Assembly (NCBI GenBank): GCA_021787175.1
Contig: JAJYMF010000433.1
Location: 1 to 5,969 of the forward strand
Source of the DNA: Pseudomonadota bacterium
Lineage (GTDB): Bacteria > Pseudomonadota > Gammaproteobacteria > Xanthomonadales > Rhodanobacteraceae
DNA length: 5,969 nucleotides
Direction: 5' to 3'
Part shown: piece after piece, positions 1 to 5,182 of the stretch
Numbering within the stretch: position 1 is the stretch's first letter
How the letters are laid out: every line of letters starts with the position of its first letter
Made by a program: the position numbers and the translations under genes
The notes under the pieces: model-generated
The model's input: the letters and a program-made list of their open reading frames with translations, nothing else
Databases searched by the model: none
Told to the model about the DNA's origin: nothing

Positions 1-92
1 CGCGCGCAGCGCGGGCACGCAACCTGATCGGGCCGAGTTGCATGCGCGGCGCGAGAAGCTGTCGCGGTCGTGTCGCCGGGTTCCGGCGACAT
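1..92 (-). CDS. Possible N-terminal fragment of a small CxxC protein, cut by the left edge
   Basis: An ATG at 92-90 on the minus strand opens a frame that stays open to the left edge (30 codons). It reads MSPEPGDTTATASRAAHATR and then PDQVACPRCA. The closing Cys-Pro-Arg-Cys looks like the first half of a zinc ribbon or knuckle, and the preceding Ala/Thr/Pro-rich stretch looks like a disordered N-terminus. A weak GGG (99-101) lies 6 bases before the ATG. It would be the next gene downstream of the receptor, behind the terminator at 121-149, so it would rely on readthrough or a promoter I cannot see. About 70 percent of its third positions are G or C, lower than in the neighbours. A plus-strand frame ending in TGA at 92-94 covers the same bases and cannot be excluded. 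The family is not recognised and too little is visible to assign a function. Confidence 0.28.
   Translation of the reverse strand, partial: MSPEPGDTTATASRAAHATRPDQVACPRCA
71..91. repeat. Perfect 9-bp inverted repeat with a 3-base loop
   Basis: TGTCGCCGG (71-79) and CCGGCGACA (83-91) are perfect reverse complements around GTT. In plus-strand RNA the stem can grow by a G-U pair (70/92), C-G (69/93) and U-A (68/94). No run of T follows on either strand, so it is not a standard intrinsic terminator. On the minus strand the U and G of the candidate ATG at 92-90 lie inside the stem. It may be a second hairpin behind the receptor operon or a structure at the start of the left-edge reading frame. 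Confidence 0.5.
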
Positions 93-120
93 GAAATGCC
101 CGGACCCAGGCGAAGAAGCT

Positions 121-149
121 AAAAAAAGCGCCGACACAAGGCCGGCGCT
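121..149 (-). terminator. Rho-independent terminator of the TonB-dependent receptor gene
   Basis: In minus-strand RNA the stem AGCGCCG (149-143) pairs perfectly with CGGCGCT (133-127) around a 9-base loop, and a run of U (127-121) follows at once. This is the textbook shape of an intrinsic terminator. It lies 38 bases behind the TAA of the receptor (188-190). The plus strand has no T run after the stem, so it works in one direction only. It marks the end of the transcription unit. Confidence 0.88.
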
Positions 150-187
150 GAAATCACTCACGTTGGACAGTGCTGTGCCGGGACGGT

Positions 188-3016
188 TTACATGCGCACC
201 CGCACGCCGAGCTGGAAGTAGCGGCCGATGATGCCTGGCTGCTGGTAGGTGGGGTTGTAGTTCACGCCGGCGTAGTCGATCGGGTCGAAGCCGGGACCGC
301 GGTCGAACAGGTTCTCGATGCCGCCGAAGATGTCGATGTTGTGGGTCAGGTGGTAGCTGCCGTTGAGATCGACGTAGGTGAACGAGGGCACCGTGCAGTT
401 GGCCGGGAAGTTGCCACCATTTGCGCCGATGGAGAAGCACGAGTAGTTGCCGGTTGCGTCCGGCACGCTCATGTACAGGTGGCTGACGTAGTAGACCGAC
501 GCCGTCGCCGACCACTTGCCGTTGGTCAGTGTGTTGGACCACGATGCGCGCCACTTCGGCGTGCCGGCGCCGGAGGACAGGATGTACGGCCCCTGGGTGC
601 CGGCCATCTGCAGGTAGCCCTGGCCGAAGTCCTTCTTCCAGGTCAGGATGTCGGTGGCGGTGAACTCGCTGATCCAGTGCAAACCGTACATGATGTGGAA
701 ATTACCGCGCAGATCCACATCGACGCCCTTGGTCAGCAGCGAGTTGGCGTTGATGTAGGGGGCGCCGACCAGGATCGGACGCAACGGCGCGCCGGGTGCG
801 TTCGGATCGGGATTGTCGAACTGCATCGTGTAGCCGGGCGGGATCGGCTGGCCGGCGAAATAAGCGTTCAAGGGCACCGCGATGTTGCCGGCGGTGATGA
901 TGTTGTTGACCTTGATGTGGTAGTAGTCGATGGTGGCGCTGAGGTTGGGCAGCGGCTGCACGACCGCGCCCAGGGTGTAGCTGGTCGAGGTCTCCGGCCG
1001 GATGTTGGGGTTGGCCGTGCTCAGTACCGCCATGGAATACGGCAGCGTGTAGGCGTCGTTGTTATGCAGCGCGGCGAAGTTGGCGGGCACCTGCTCGGTG
1101 ATGAAACCGGTGGTCTGGCTGGAACCGTTCTCGGCGAAGCTGGGCGCGCGGAAGCCCTTGGAGAAGGTGCCGCGGATGGCCAGCATCTGGAACGGCTGCC
1201 ACTTGAAACCGGCTGCCGGCGAGAAGTTGCTGCCGAAGTCCGAGTAGTCGCTGAAGCGGCCGGAGATATCGGCTTCCAGCGACTTCAGCAGCGGCGCCTG
1301 GAACTCGCCGTACAGCGAGCCCACCTTGTGCGAGCCGATGATCTGGGTGTTGCCCAGACCCAGGGCCTGGTTGCCCGGGTTCATCTCCGGCTCGAACTGC
1401 GACTCGTGGCGCACGCTGGCGCCCAGGGCCAGCGCGCTGCGCCCGCCGTCCATGCGCCACAGATGATGCGACACGGTCAGCGAGGCCTCCTGCAGATCCG
1501 TGGTGGCGGTGTTGCTGATCGGCGGCGCCAGCGCGGCCAGTACCGCCGGGCTGTTGGAGGCCGGATCGATGAAGCTGTAGGCGCCGGTCTGGATGTCGTT
1601 CATCAACGTCGGGATGTTGAGGAAGCCGTAGAAGTTCTCGGTCAGGTAGGTGTGGTTGATCACCGCCGCCGCGTTGTAGCGCCAACTGTCGAAGTAGCCG
1701 TGCAGATCGGCCACCAGGCGCATGTTGTGGTTGGTGTAGTTGAAGCTGCCGAAGCCCGGCAGGTCGCCGAACGCGTAGTTGATCAGCGCGTACTGGCCCG
1801 CCGCCGCGAACGGATCGTTGGGGTTGGGCTGGCCGTTGAGCAGGGTGGGCGGCAGCGCCACCGCATTGAAGTTGACCGGGGTGGAGATCTGGATCTGCGA
1901 GGGCGCCGAGGTGGAGATGGTCTGCACCTGCACGTAGCTGGCGTTGATGTAGCCGGTGGTGTCGCTGTTGAGCTTGAAGGTCACCCGGCCATCAATGGCG
2001 TAGCGCTGCTGCTGCGGCGCGATCTCTCCGTACTGGGAAGTGAAGTTCTGTGTGCAGTAGGTGCCCACGCCGGCGGTCGTGGTCGAGGTACTGCCGGGGC
2101 CGCAGGGCCGCAGCGGCTGCACCAGGCTGCCCGGAATCTGCTGACCGCTCAGCAGATTGCCCGGCGTGCCCAGCGTGGCCGGCGCCACCGAGCCGTAGAT
2201 CGAACCCGAGTTCAGGAACGGCTGGCCACCGATAAGGTTGTTGCCACCGATCGAGGACAGGTTCGCGGTGTTGAACGGGAAGCCGCGCTCGCGGTTGTAG
2301 ATCGGATCGGTCTTCGAGTACTCGACATCGATGTACTCGTTGTGGCCATCGCGCTCCAAGCTGCCGGTGCCGGCCATGAAGTTGGCCGTGGTCTGGGTGC
2401 CGCCGCCGTGCTGCGAGGTGCCCATCTCGCCGCTGGCCTCCACGCCGTGATAGGTGCGGCGCATGATGACGTTGACCACGCCGCCGATGGCCGCGGAACC
2501 GTAGATCGACGAGGCGCTGGCCTTCAGCACCTCGATGCGCGAGACCGCGTTCAGCGGAATCGAGTTGAGATCGGTGAACGAGCGCTGGCCGTCGTCATCC
2601 AGCGCGTAGGGCGCGGTGCGCTGACCATCAATCAGCACCAGAGTCGAGCCCACGTTGAGGCCACGCAGGGCCACGCCGGACGCCCCAGCACCAAAGCCCA
2701 GGGTGAAAGCATTGGGAATCGTGCCGCTGTTGTTGGCGCTGATGGCGCGGATCACCTGCGAGACCGAGGTGAAGCCGCTGCGCTTGATCTGCTCGGCGCT
2801 GATTACCTGCACCGGCGCCGGTGTTTCCACGTCGATCTGCGGAATCAGCGAGCCGGTGACCATGATGGTCTTCAGGCGCTCGACTTTCTTGGGCGCCTGC
2901 GCGCCGTTGCCGGCGGCGTTGCCCGTGGTGTTCTGCGCGTATGCCGCGCCGGCGGAAACCGCCAGCGCCATGCCGATGAACAGCGAAAGGCGATTGCGTG
3001 TGAGCAAGGATTTCAT
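188..3016 (-). CDS. TonB-dependent outer-membrane receptor, substrate unknown
   Basis: This is a 942-residue outer-membrane active transporter, powered by TonB-ExbB-ExbD, that would carry a large or scarce ligand into the periplasm. The ATG at 3016 is chosen because it gives a clean signal peptide (positive MKSLLTRNR, hydrophobic 11-25, AYA cut after Ala27) and has GGGG six bases upstream. The frame remains open to a TTG at 3214, but that extension is not signal-like. A short mature N-terminus leads to a TonB-box-like LKTIMVTGS (48-56), then the plug (about 64-188: TPAPVQVISAEQIKRSG, ALRGLNVGSTLVLIDGQR, IEVLKASASSIYGSAAIGGVVNVI). The beta-barrel holds the family motif RGTFSKGFRAPSFAEN (615-630), RPETSTSYTLG and IENLFDR (900-906). 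There is no STN signalling domain, so it is not a FecA-type transducer. Cys305/Cys321 and Cys860/Cys874 lie in Gly/Ser/Thr/Asn-rich, loop-like segments and could form disulphides. The last residue is Met instead of the usual Phe. The family call is very sure; the substrate cannot be read from sequence. Linkage to phosphatase and RNase genes hints at a phosphorus or nucleic-acid-derived ligand, which is inference. Confidence 0.95.
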   Translation of the reverse strand: MKSLLTRNRLSLFIGMALAVSAGAAYAQNTTGNAAGNGAQAPKKVERLKTIMVTGSLIPQIDVETPAPVQVISAEQIKRSGFTSVSQVIRAISANNSGTIPNAFTLGFGAGASGVALRGLNVGSTLVLIDGQRTAPYALDDDGQRSFTDLNSIPLNAVSRIEVLKASASSIYGSAAIGGVVNVIMRRTYHGVEASGEMGTSQHGGGTQTTANFMAGTGSLERDGHNEYIDVEYSKTDPIYNRERGFPFNTANLSSIGGNNLIGGQPFLNSGSIYGSVAPATLGTPGNLLSGQQIPGSLVQPLRPCGPGSTSTTTAGVGTYCTQNFTSQYGEIAPQQQRYAIDGRVTFKLNSDTTGYINASYVQVQTISTSAPSQIQISTPVNFNAVALPPTLLNGQPNPNDPFAAAGQYALINYAFGDLPGFGSFNYTNHNMRLVADLHGYFDSWRYNAAAVINHTYLTENFYGFLNIPTLMNDIQTGAYSFIDPASNSPAVLAALAPPISNTATTDLQEASLTVSHHLWRMDGGRSALALGASVRHESQFEPEMNPGNQALGLGNTQIIGSHKVGSLYGEFQAPLLKSLEADISGRFSDYSDFGSNFSPAAGFKWQPFQMLAIRGTFSKGFRAPSFAENGSSQTTGFITEQVPANFAALHNNDAYTLPYSMAVLSTANPNIRPETSTSYTLGAVVQPLPNLSATIDYYHIKVNNIITAGNIAVPLNAYFAGQPIPPGYTMQFDNPDPNAPGAPLRPILVGAPYINANSLLTKGVDVDLRGNFHIMYGLHWISEFTATDILTWKKDFGQGYLQMAGTQGPYILSSGAGTPKWRASWSNTLTNGKWSATASVYYVSHLYMSVPDATGNYSCFSIGANGGNFPANCTVPSFTYVDLNGSYHLTHNIDIFGGIENLFDRGPGFDPIDYAGVNYNPTYQQPGIIGRYFQLGVRVRM

Positions 3017-3020
3017 CGAT

Positions 3021-3080
3021 AACCCCGTGATTGTGCGGTGGACGAACGCGCGCGCCGGGATGGCGCCTGTACCCGGGGTT
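3021..3080 (-). promoter_or_regulatory. Possible Shine-Dalgarno-sequestering hairpin in the receptor leader
   Basis: In the minus-strand mRNA, AACCCCG (3080-3074) is the exact complement of CGGGGTT (3027-3021), which contains the GGGG that serves as ribosome binding site for the ATG at 3016. The two are 46 bases apart. A third element CGGGGT (3122-3117) can pair six bases with the same ACCCCG and would then free the binding site, and CCCCG (3155-3151) could hold that element in turn. This resembles an on/off leader. CCCCG/CGGGG matches are common by chance in GC-rich DNA, and no known riboswitch consensus, for example the cobalamin riboswitch, was recognised. Confidence 0.27.
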
Positions 3081-3175
3081 GTTCCTGATTCTGCACTGAG
3101 CGCTGCCCTGCATCTCACCCCGCTCTCACTCAAGGCTAACGCGCGTTTCACGGGGGCGGACCGCGGCGACGGCCG

Positions 3176-3189
3176 CTGTATCGAAACAG
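3176..3189. promoter_or_regulatory. Operator-like near-palindrome over the candidate receptor -10
   Basis: CTGTATCGAAACAG (plus strand) equals its reverse complement except for one symmetric base pair (positions 5 and 10). It overlaps the candidate -10 and start region of the receptor promoter, where a repressor site would be expected. I do not recognise it as the site of a known regulator, and a 14-base near-palindrome can occur by chance. Confidence 0.22.
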
Positions 3190-3214
3190 TATGAAGGCTG
3201 TTGTTAATCCGCAA
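3186..3214 (-). promoter_or_regulatory. Candidate sigma70-type promoter of the receptor gene
   Basis: The minus strand has TTGCGG (3214-3209), a 17-base spacer and TACTGT (3191-3186), set in the most AT-rich stretch of the 290-base gap. An overlapping CATACT could serve as the -10 instead. Matches to TTGACA and TATAAT are partial (about three of six each), so this rests mostly on spacing and base composition. A start near 3179 would give a leader of about 160 bases. The rest of the gap (3017-3306) holds no gene that I can support. Confidence 0.35.
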
Positions 3215-3267
3215 TATTCAGGCCGCGGCCCAGTGCGCCCATGGCGGCTCAGGACGCGCCGCACCGT

Positions 3268-3305
3268 GCCGCCGAGCGGCGGCCGCGGCAGGCATGCCGG
3301 GCATG
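3268..3305 (-). terminator. Tandem hairpins behind the phosphatase gene, weak terminator candidate
   Basis: Directly after the phosphatase stop (3309-3307) lies CATGCCGGGCATG (3293-3305), an inverted repeat centred on one base that can fold as a 5-bp stem with a 3-base loop. It is followed by GCCGCC/GGCGGC (3268-3273 with 3278-3283) around a 4-base loop. Neither has a U run on the minus strand. They may slow polymerase or protect the 3' end of the phosphatase mRNA. In DNA this GC-rich, chance hairpins are frequent. Confidence 0.27.
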
Positions 3306-3306
3306 T

Positions 3307-5001
3307 TCACAGGTCCGGGCGCGGCAACTTCACCGGCACGCCGCGCGTATCGCAGGTGCCGAGTTTGCAGAGCGCGGCGCGCATGCGCGGCATCTGCTGC
3401 ACGATCAGGTGGAAGATGGCGTTCTGCTCGAACTCGCCGTGGAAGGCGCGTGCGCCGGGGCCGCTGGCCCAGATGCCGACATCCTCGCCGCCGTGGGTTT
3501 CATCGTGCAGCGGCACGGTGGCTTCCTGCAGATAGTCGGCGGCGCGCGTCTGCGCTCCGCTCAGCCGGGGCCGGTCCCGCGCCATATCGCTCACGCTGGC
3601 GAACAGGTGCGGAAAGCGCTTGGCGCCCTCGGGCTGGCGATCGCTGGCGCCGGCATGGCCCGGACCATTGGCGAAGCCCAGCGTGGTGTAGGGCTGGCCC
3701 CGCGCATCCAGCGCCGGACCGCTGCTGGCGGGCGCTTGGTAGCTGTCGCCGGCGCCCGTCACCAGCCCCAGGATGTCGTTGCCGCGCGCGGGATAGCCGG
3801 CGAAGGTCAGCGTGTGGCTGTGATCGGCGGTGACCACGATCAGCGTGCCGGTGCCGGCGGTGCGTCTGACCGCCTCGGCCACGGCCGCGGCGAAGGCGCG
3901 GGTTTCGTCCAGCGCGCGGAACGCGTTGCCGGCGTGCAGGGCATGGTCGATGCGGCCGCCCTCGACCATCAGGAAATAACCCTGGCGATCACGCTGCAGG
4001 ATATCGATGGCCTTGGCGGTCATCTGCGCCAGCGTCGGCTCGTCCAGCTTCATCCGCCGGCGGTCGATGTCGTATTCGAGGTGCGAAGGGTTGAACAGGC
4101 CCAGCAAGCGCCGCGTGCGCGCCGCATCGACGGCGGCCAACCGGGTCGCATTCCACACGTAGGCGCTGCGCGGCAGGCGCAGCCATTCGGCGACCAGGTC
4201 GCGTCCGTCCAGGCGCTGGCCGAAGAAGCCCTGGTGCTGCGGATCCGGCTGGCCGGCGGGCATGAACGCGGTGCGGCCGCCACCCAGCGCCACGTCGAGC
4301 AGACCGGCGCGCGCGCTGTCGACCAGTTGCGCGGCGAAGTCGCGGCAGCCCGCCGCGATCGCCTCCGGCGGCAGGTCGGCATCGACCTCCCAGTTGCGCT
4401 CGGGGTTATGGCCATAGGTTGCCGCCGGCGTCGCGTGGGTGATGCGCGTGGTGGTGACTGCGCCGGTGGCCATGCCGGTGCTGCCGGCCAGTTGCAGCGC
4501 GCTGAGCAACGCGGCGCCCCGCGCGCTGCGGCAATCGCCGCGGCGGGCGCGTTGGTCGACGCCGATGAAGCCGGCCTTGGTCTTCACCCCGGTCATGATC
4601 GCGGTCATGGTGCCGGCCGAATCGGGGGTCTGCTGATCGGTTTCGTAGGTGCGACTGAGCGCCGTGTAGGGAAACTGCTCGAAACTGAGACGGAAGCTCT
4701 CGCCGTCCATGCCCAGTTTCTGGCCGGCGTAGATGTGGCCGGCGGCCACGGTGGTAAAGCCCATGCCATCGCCCAGGAACACGATCACGTTGCGCGCGCG
4801 CTGCGGCCCGCCGGCCTCGACGATGGCCTGGCGCGCGGCGGCGGCACCCTCGGCGAACCAGCGCTGCGGCGTTTCCGGCGCGGTGTCCGGCACGGCCGCC
4901 GGGTTCGCCGCGCCGGCCACGGCCACCGGCAGCGCGCTGCCGGCGATCAGCAGGATCAAGCCCAGAACGACCGGCAGGCGCGGGCGGATGTTCAGCGGCA
5001 T
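3307..5001 (-). CDS. Secreted alkaline phosphatase, animal (PLAP/ALPL-like) type
   Basis: This 564-residue metal-dependent phosphomonoesterase would release phosphate from nucleotides and other esters in the periplasm. It starts at the ATG 5001 with GGAG (5010-5013) eight bases upstream. A hydrophobic segment (11-30) forms a signal peptide, cut near AVA or AGA (29-32). Every active-site element of the alkaline phosphatase family is visible: NVIVFLGDGMG (metal ligand Asp78), PDSAGT (Asp127, nucleophile Ser128), THATPAATY (His189, Thr191), EGGRIDHALHAG (Glu347, Asp352, His353, His356), TADHSH (Asp393, His394, His396) and HGGEDVG (His503). Spacings from Asp78 to His396 match human placental enzyme as I remember it. 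His189 and His353 replace the Asp153 and Lys328 of E. coli PhoA, as in animal enzymes, and VTTTRITHATPAATY and LPPEAIAAGC are close to the mammalian text. Cys157/Cys219 match an animal disulphide; Cys545/Cys550 are probably another. From His396 to His503 is 107 residues, against about 72 in placental enzyme, so the crown-like region is larger. It has its own promoter with a Pho-box-like site. The symbol phoA is withheld because it is not the E. coli-type subfamily. Confidence 0.96.
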   Translation of the reverse strand: MPLNIRPRLPVVLGLILLIAGSALPVAVAGAANPAAVPDTAPETPQRWFAEGAAAARQAIVEAGGPQRARNVIVFLGDGMGFTTVAAGHIYAGQKLGMDGESFRLSFEQFPYTALSRTYETDQQTPDSAGTMTAIMTGVKTKAGFIGVDQRARRGDCRSARGAALLSALQLAGSTGMATGAVTTTRITHATPAATYGHNPERNWEVDADLPPEAIAAGCRDFAAQLVDSARAGLLDVALGGGRTAFMPAGQPDPQHQGFFGQRLDGRDLVAEWLRLPRSAYVWNATRLAAVDAARTRRLLGLFNPSHLEYDIDRRRMKLDEPTLAQMTAKAIDILQRDRQGYFLMVEGGRIDHALHAGNAFRALDETRAFAAAVAEAVRRTAGTGTLIVVTADHSHTLTFAGYPARGNDILGLVTGAGDSYQAPASSGPALDARGQPYTTLGFANGPGHAGASDRQPEGAKRFPHLFASVSDMARDRPRLSGAQTRAADYLQEATVPLHDETHGGEDVGIWASGPGARAFHGEFEQNAIFHLIVQQMPRMRAALCKLGTCDTRGVPVKLPRPDL

Positions 5002-5013
5002 CGCAACGGCTCC

Positions 5014-5034
5014 AATCTTACGGATCGTAAAATT
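5014..5034. promoter_or_regulatory. Operator-like palindrome over the phosphatase -10 and start
   Basis: TTACG (5018-5022) and CGTAA (5026-5030) are perfect reverse complements around GAT. After one mismatch (5017/5031) the symmetry goes on for three more pairs (5014-5016 with 5032-5034), giving 16 paired bases in 21. The site covers part of the -10, the predicted transcript start and the space before the ribosome binding site, a typical place for a repressor. It could equally form a small hairpin at the 5' end of the mRNA. No regulator is recognised. Confidence 0.3.
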
Positions 5035-5037
5035 ATG
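5032..5037 (-). promoter_or_regulatory. -10 element of the phosphatase promoter
   Basis: CATAAT on the minus strand matches five of six bases of TATAAT and sits in the only AT-rich stretch of the 181-base gap. A start about seven bases further on (near 5025) gives a short leader of some 24 bases with the GGAG binding site. There is no good -35 at 17 bases. That is expected if an activator such as PhoB replaces it, and an 11-base gap separates this hexamer from the Pho-box-like sequence. Confidence 0.45.
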
Positions 5038-5048
5038 CCGTCGGGCTT

Positions 5049-5066
5049 GCGCAACGCATGTGACAG
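5049..5066 (-). promoter_or_regulatory. Pho-box-like PhoB binding site upstream of the phosphatase
   Basis: The minus strand reads CTGTCAC, ATGC, GTTGCGC. The first seven bases are a perfect PhoB half-site (CTGTCAY) and the second block, 11 bases on, matches at only three of seven. The 11-base distance to the CATAAT -10 is close to the roughly 10 bases seen in E. coli phoA. The place and the target gene make phosphate-starvation control likely. The weak second half keeps this a candidate. Confidence 0.4.
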
Positions 5067-5104
5067 CAGCCGGCGTCGCGGCACCGCGAGGCTGCGGCGT
5101 GCTC

Positions 5105-5125
5105 GCCCGCGCCAGCCGCGCGGGC
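5105..5125 (-). terminator. Strong GC hairpin between the RNase and phosphatase genes
   Basis: GCCCGCGC (5105-5112) and GCGCGGGC (5118-5125) are perfect reverse complements around a 5-base loop, about 57 bases behind the RNase stop and upstream of the phosphatase promoter. No U run follows on the minus strand, so it is not a classical intrinsic terminator. Its position fits separating the two transcription units or stabilising the 3' end of the RNase mRNA. Apart from this and the promoter elements I see nothing in the 5002-5182 gap. Confidence 0.33.
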
Positions 5126-5182
5126 CATCGCCGGGGGACGCGCAGGACGGGCGCCGCTCCCGGTGGGCAGGGCCCGCGATCT

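Noticed and set aside
2..94. Plus-strand frame ending with TGA at 92-94 as the end of a gene entering from the left
   Set aside because: The 30-residue Arg-rich tail has no recognisable feature. It is not better supported than the opposite-strand start and cannot be decided without more sequence.
170..3022. A 950-codon open frame on the plus strand covering the receptor gene
   Set aside because: It is a shadow of the receptor on the other strand: its protein is rich in Arg, Gly, Val and His repeats without any domain, and long antisense frames are normal in GC-rich genes. The receptor frame has a signal peptide and all family motifs.
3017..3180. Cobalamin or other known riboswitch in the receptor leader
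   Set aside because: I looked for a B12-box-like GCCACTG and similar conserved cores and did not find them; only the simple alternative pairings remain.
3017..3214. N-terminal extension of the receptor to a TTG at 3214
   Set aside because: The added 66 residues would bury the clear signal peptide, and the candidate promoter and leader lie there. The ATG at 3016 has a ribosome binding site.
3221..3230. GGCCGCGGCC ten-base palindrome in the gap
   Set aside because: It consists only of G and C, and such palindromes are expected often by chance at this base composition; it has no clear link to the promoter.
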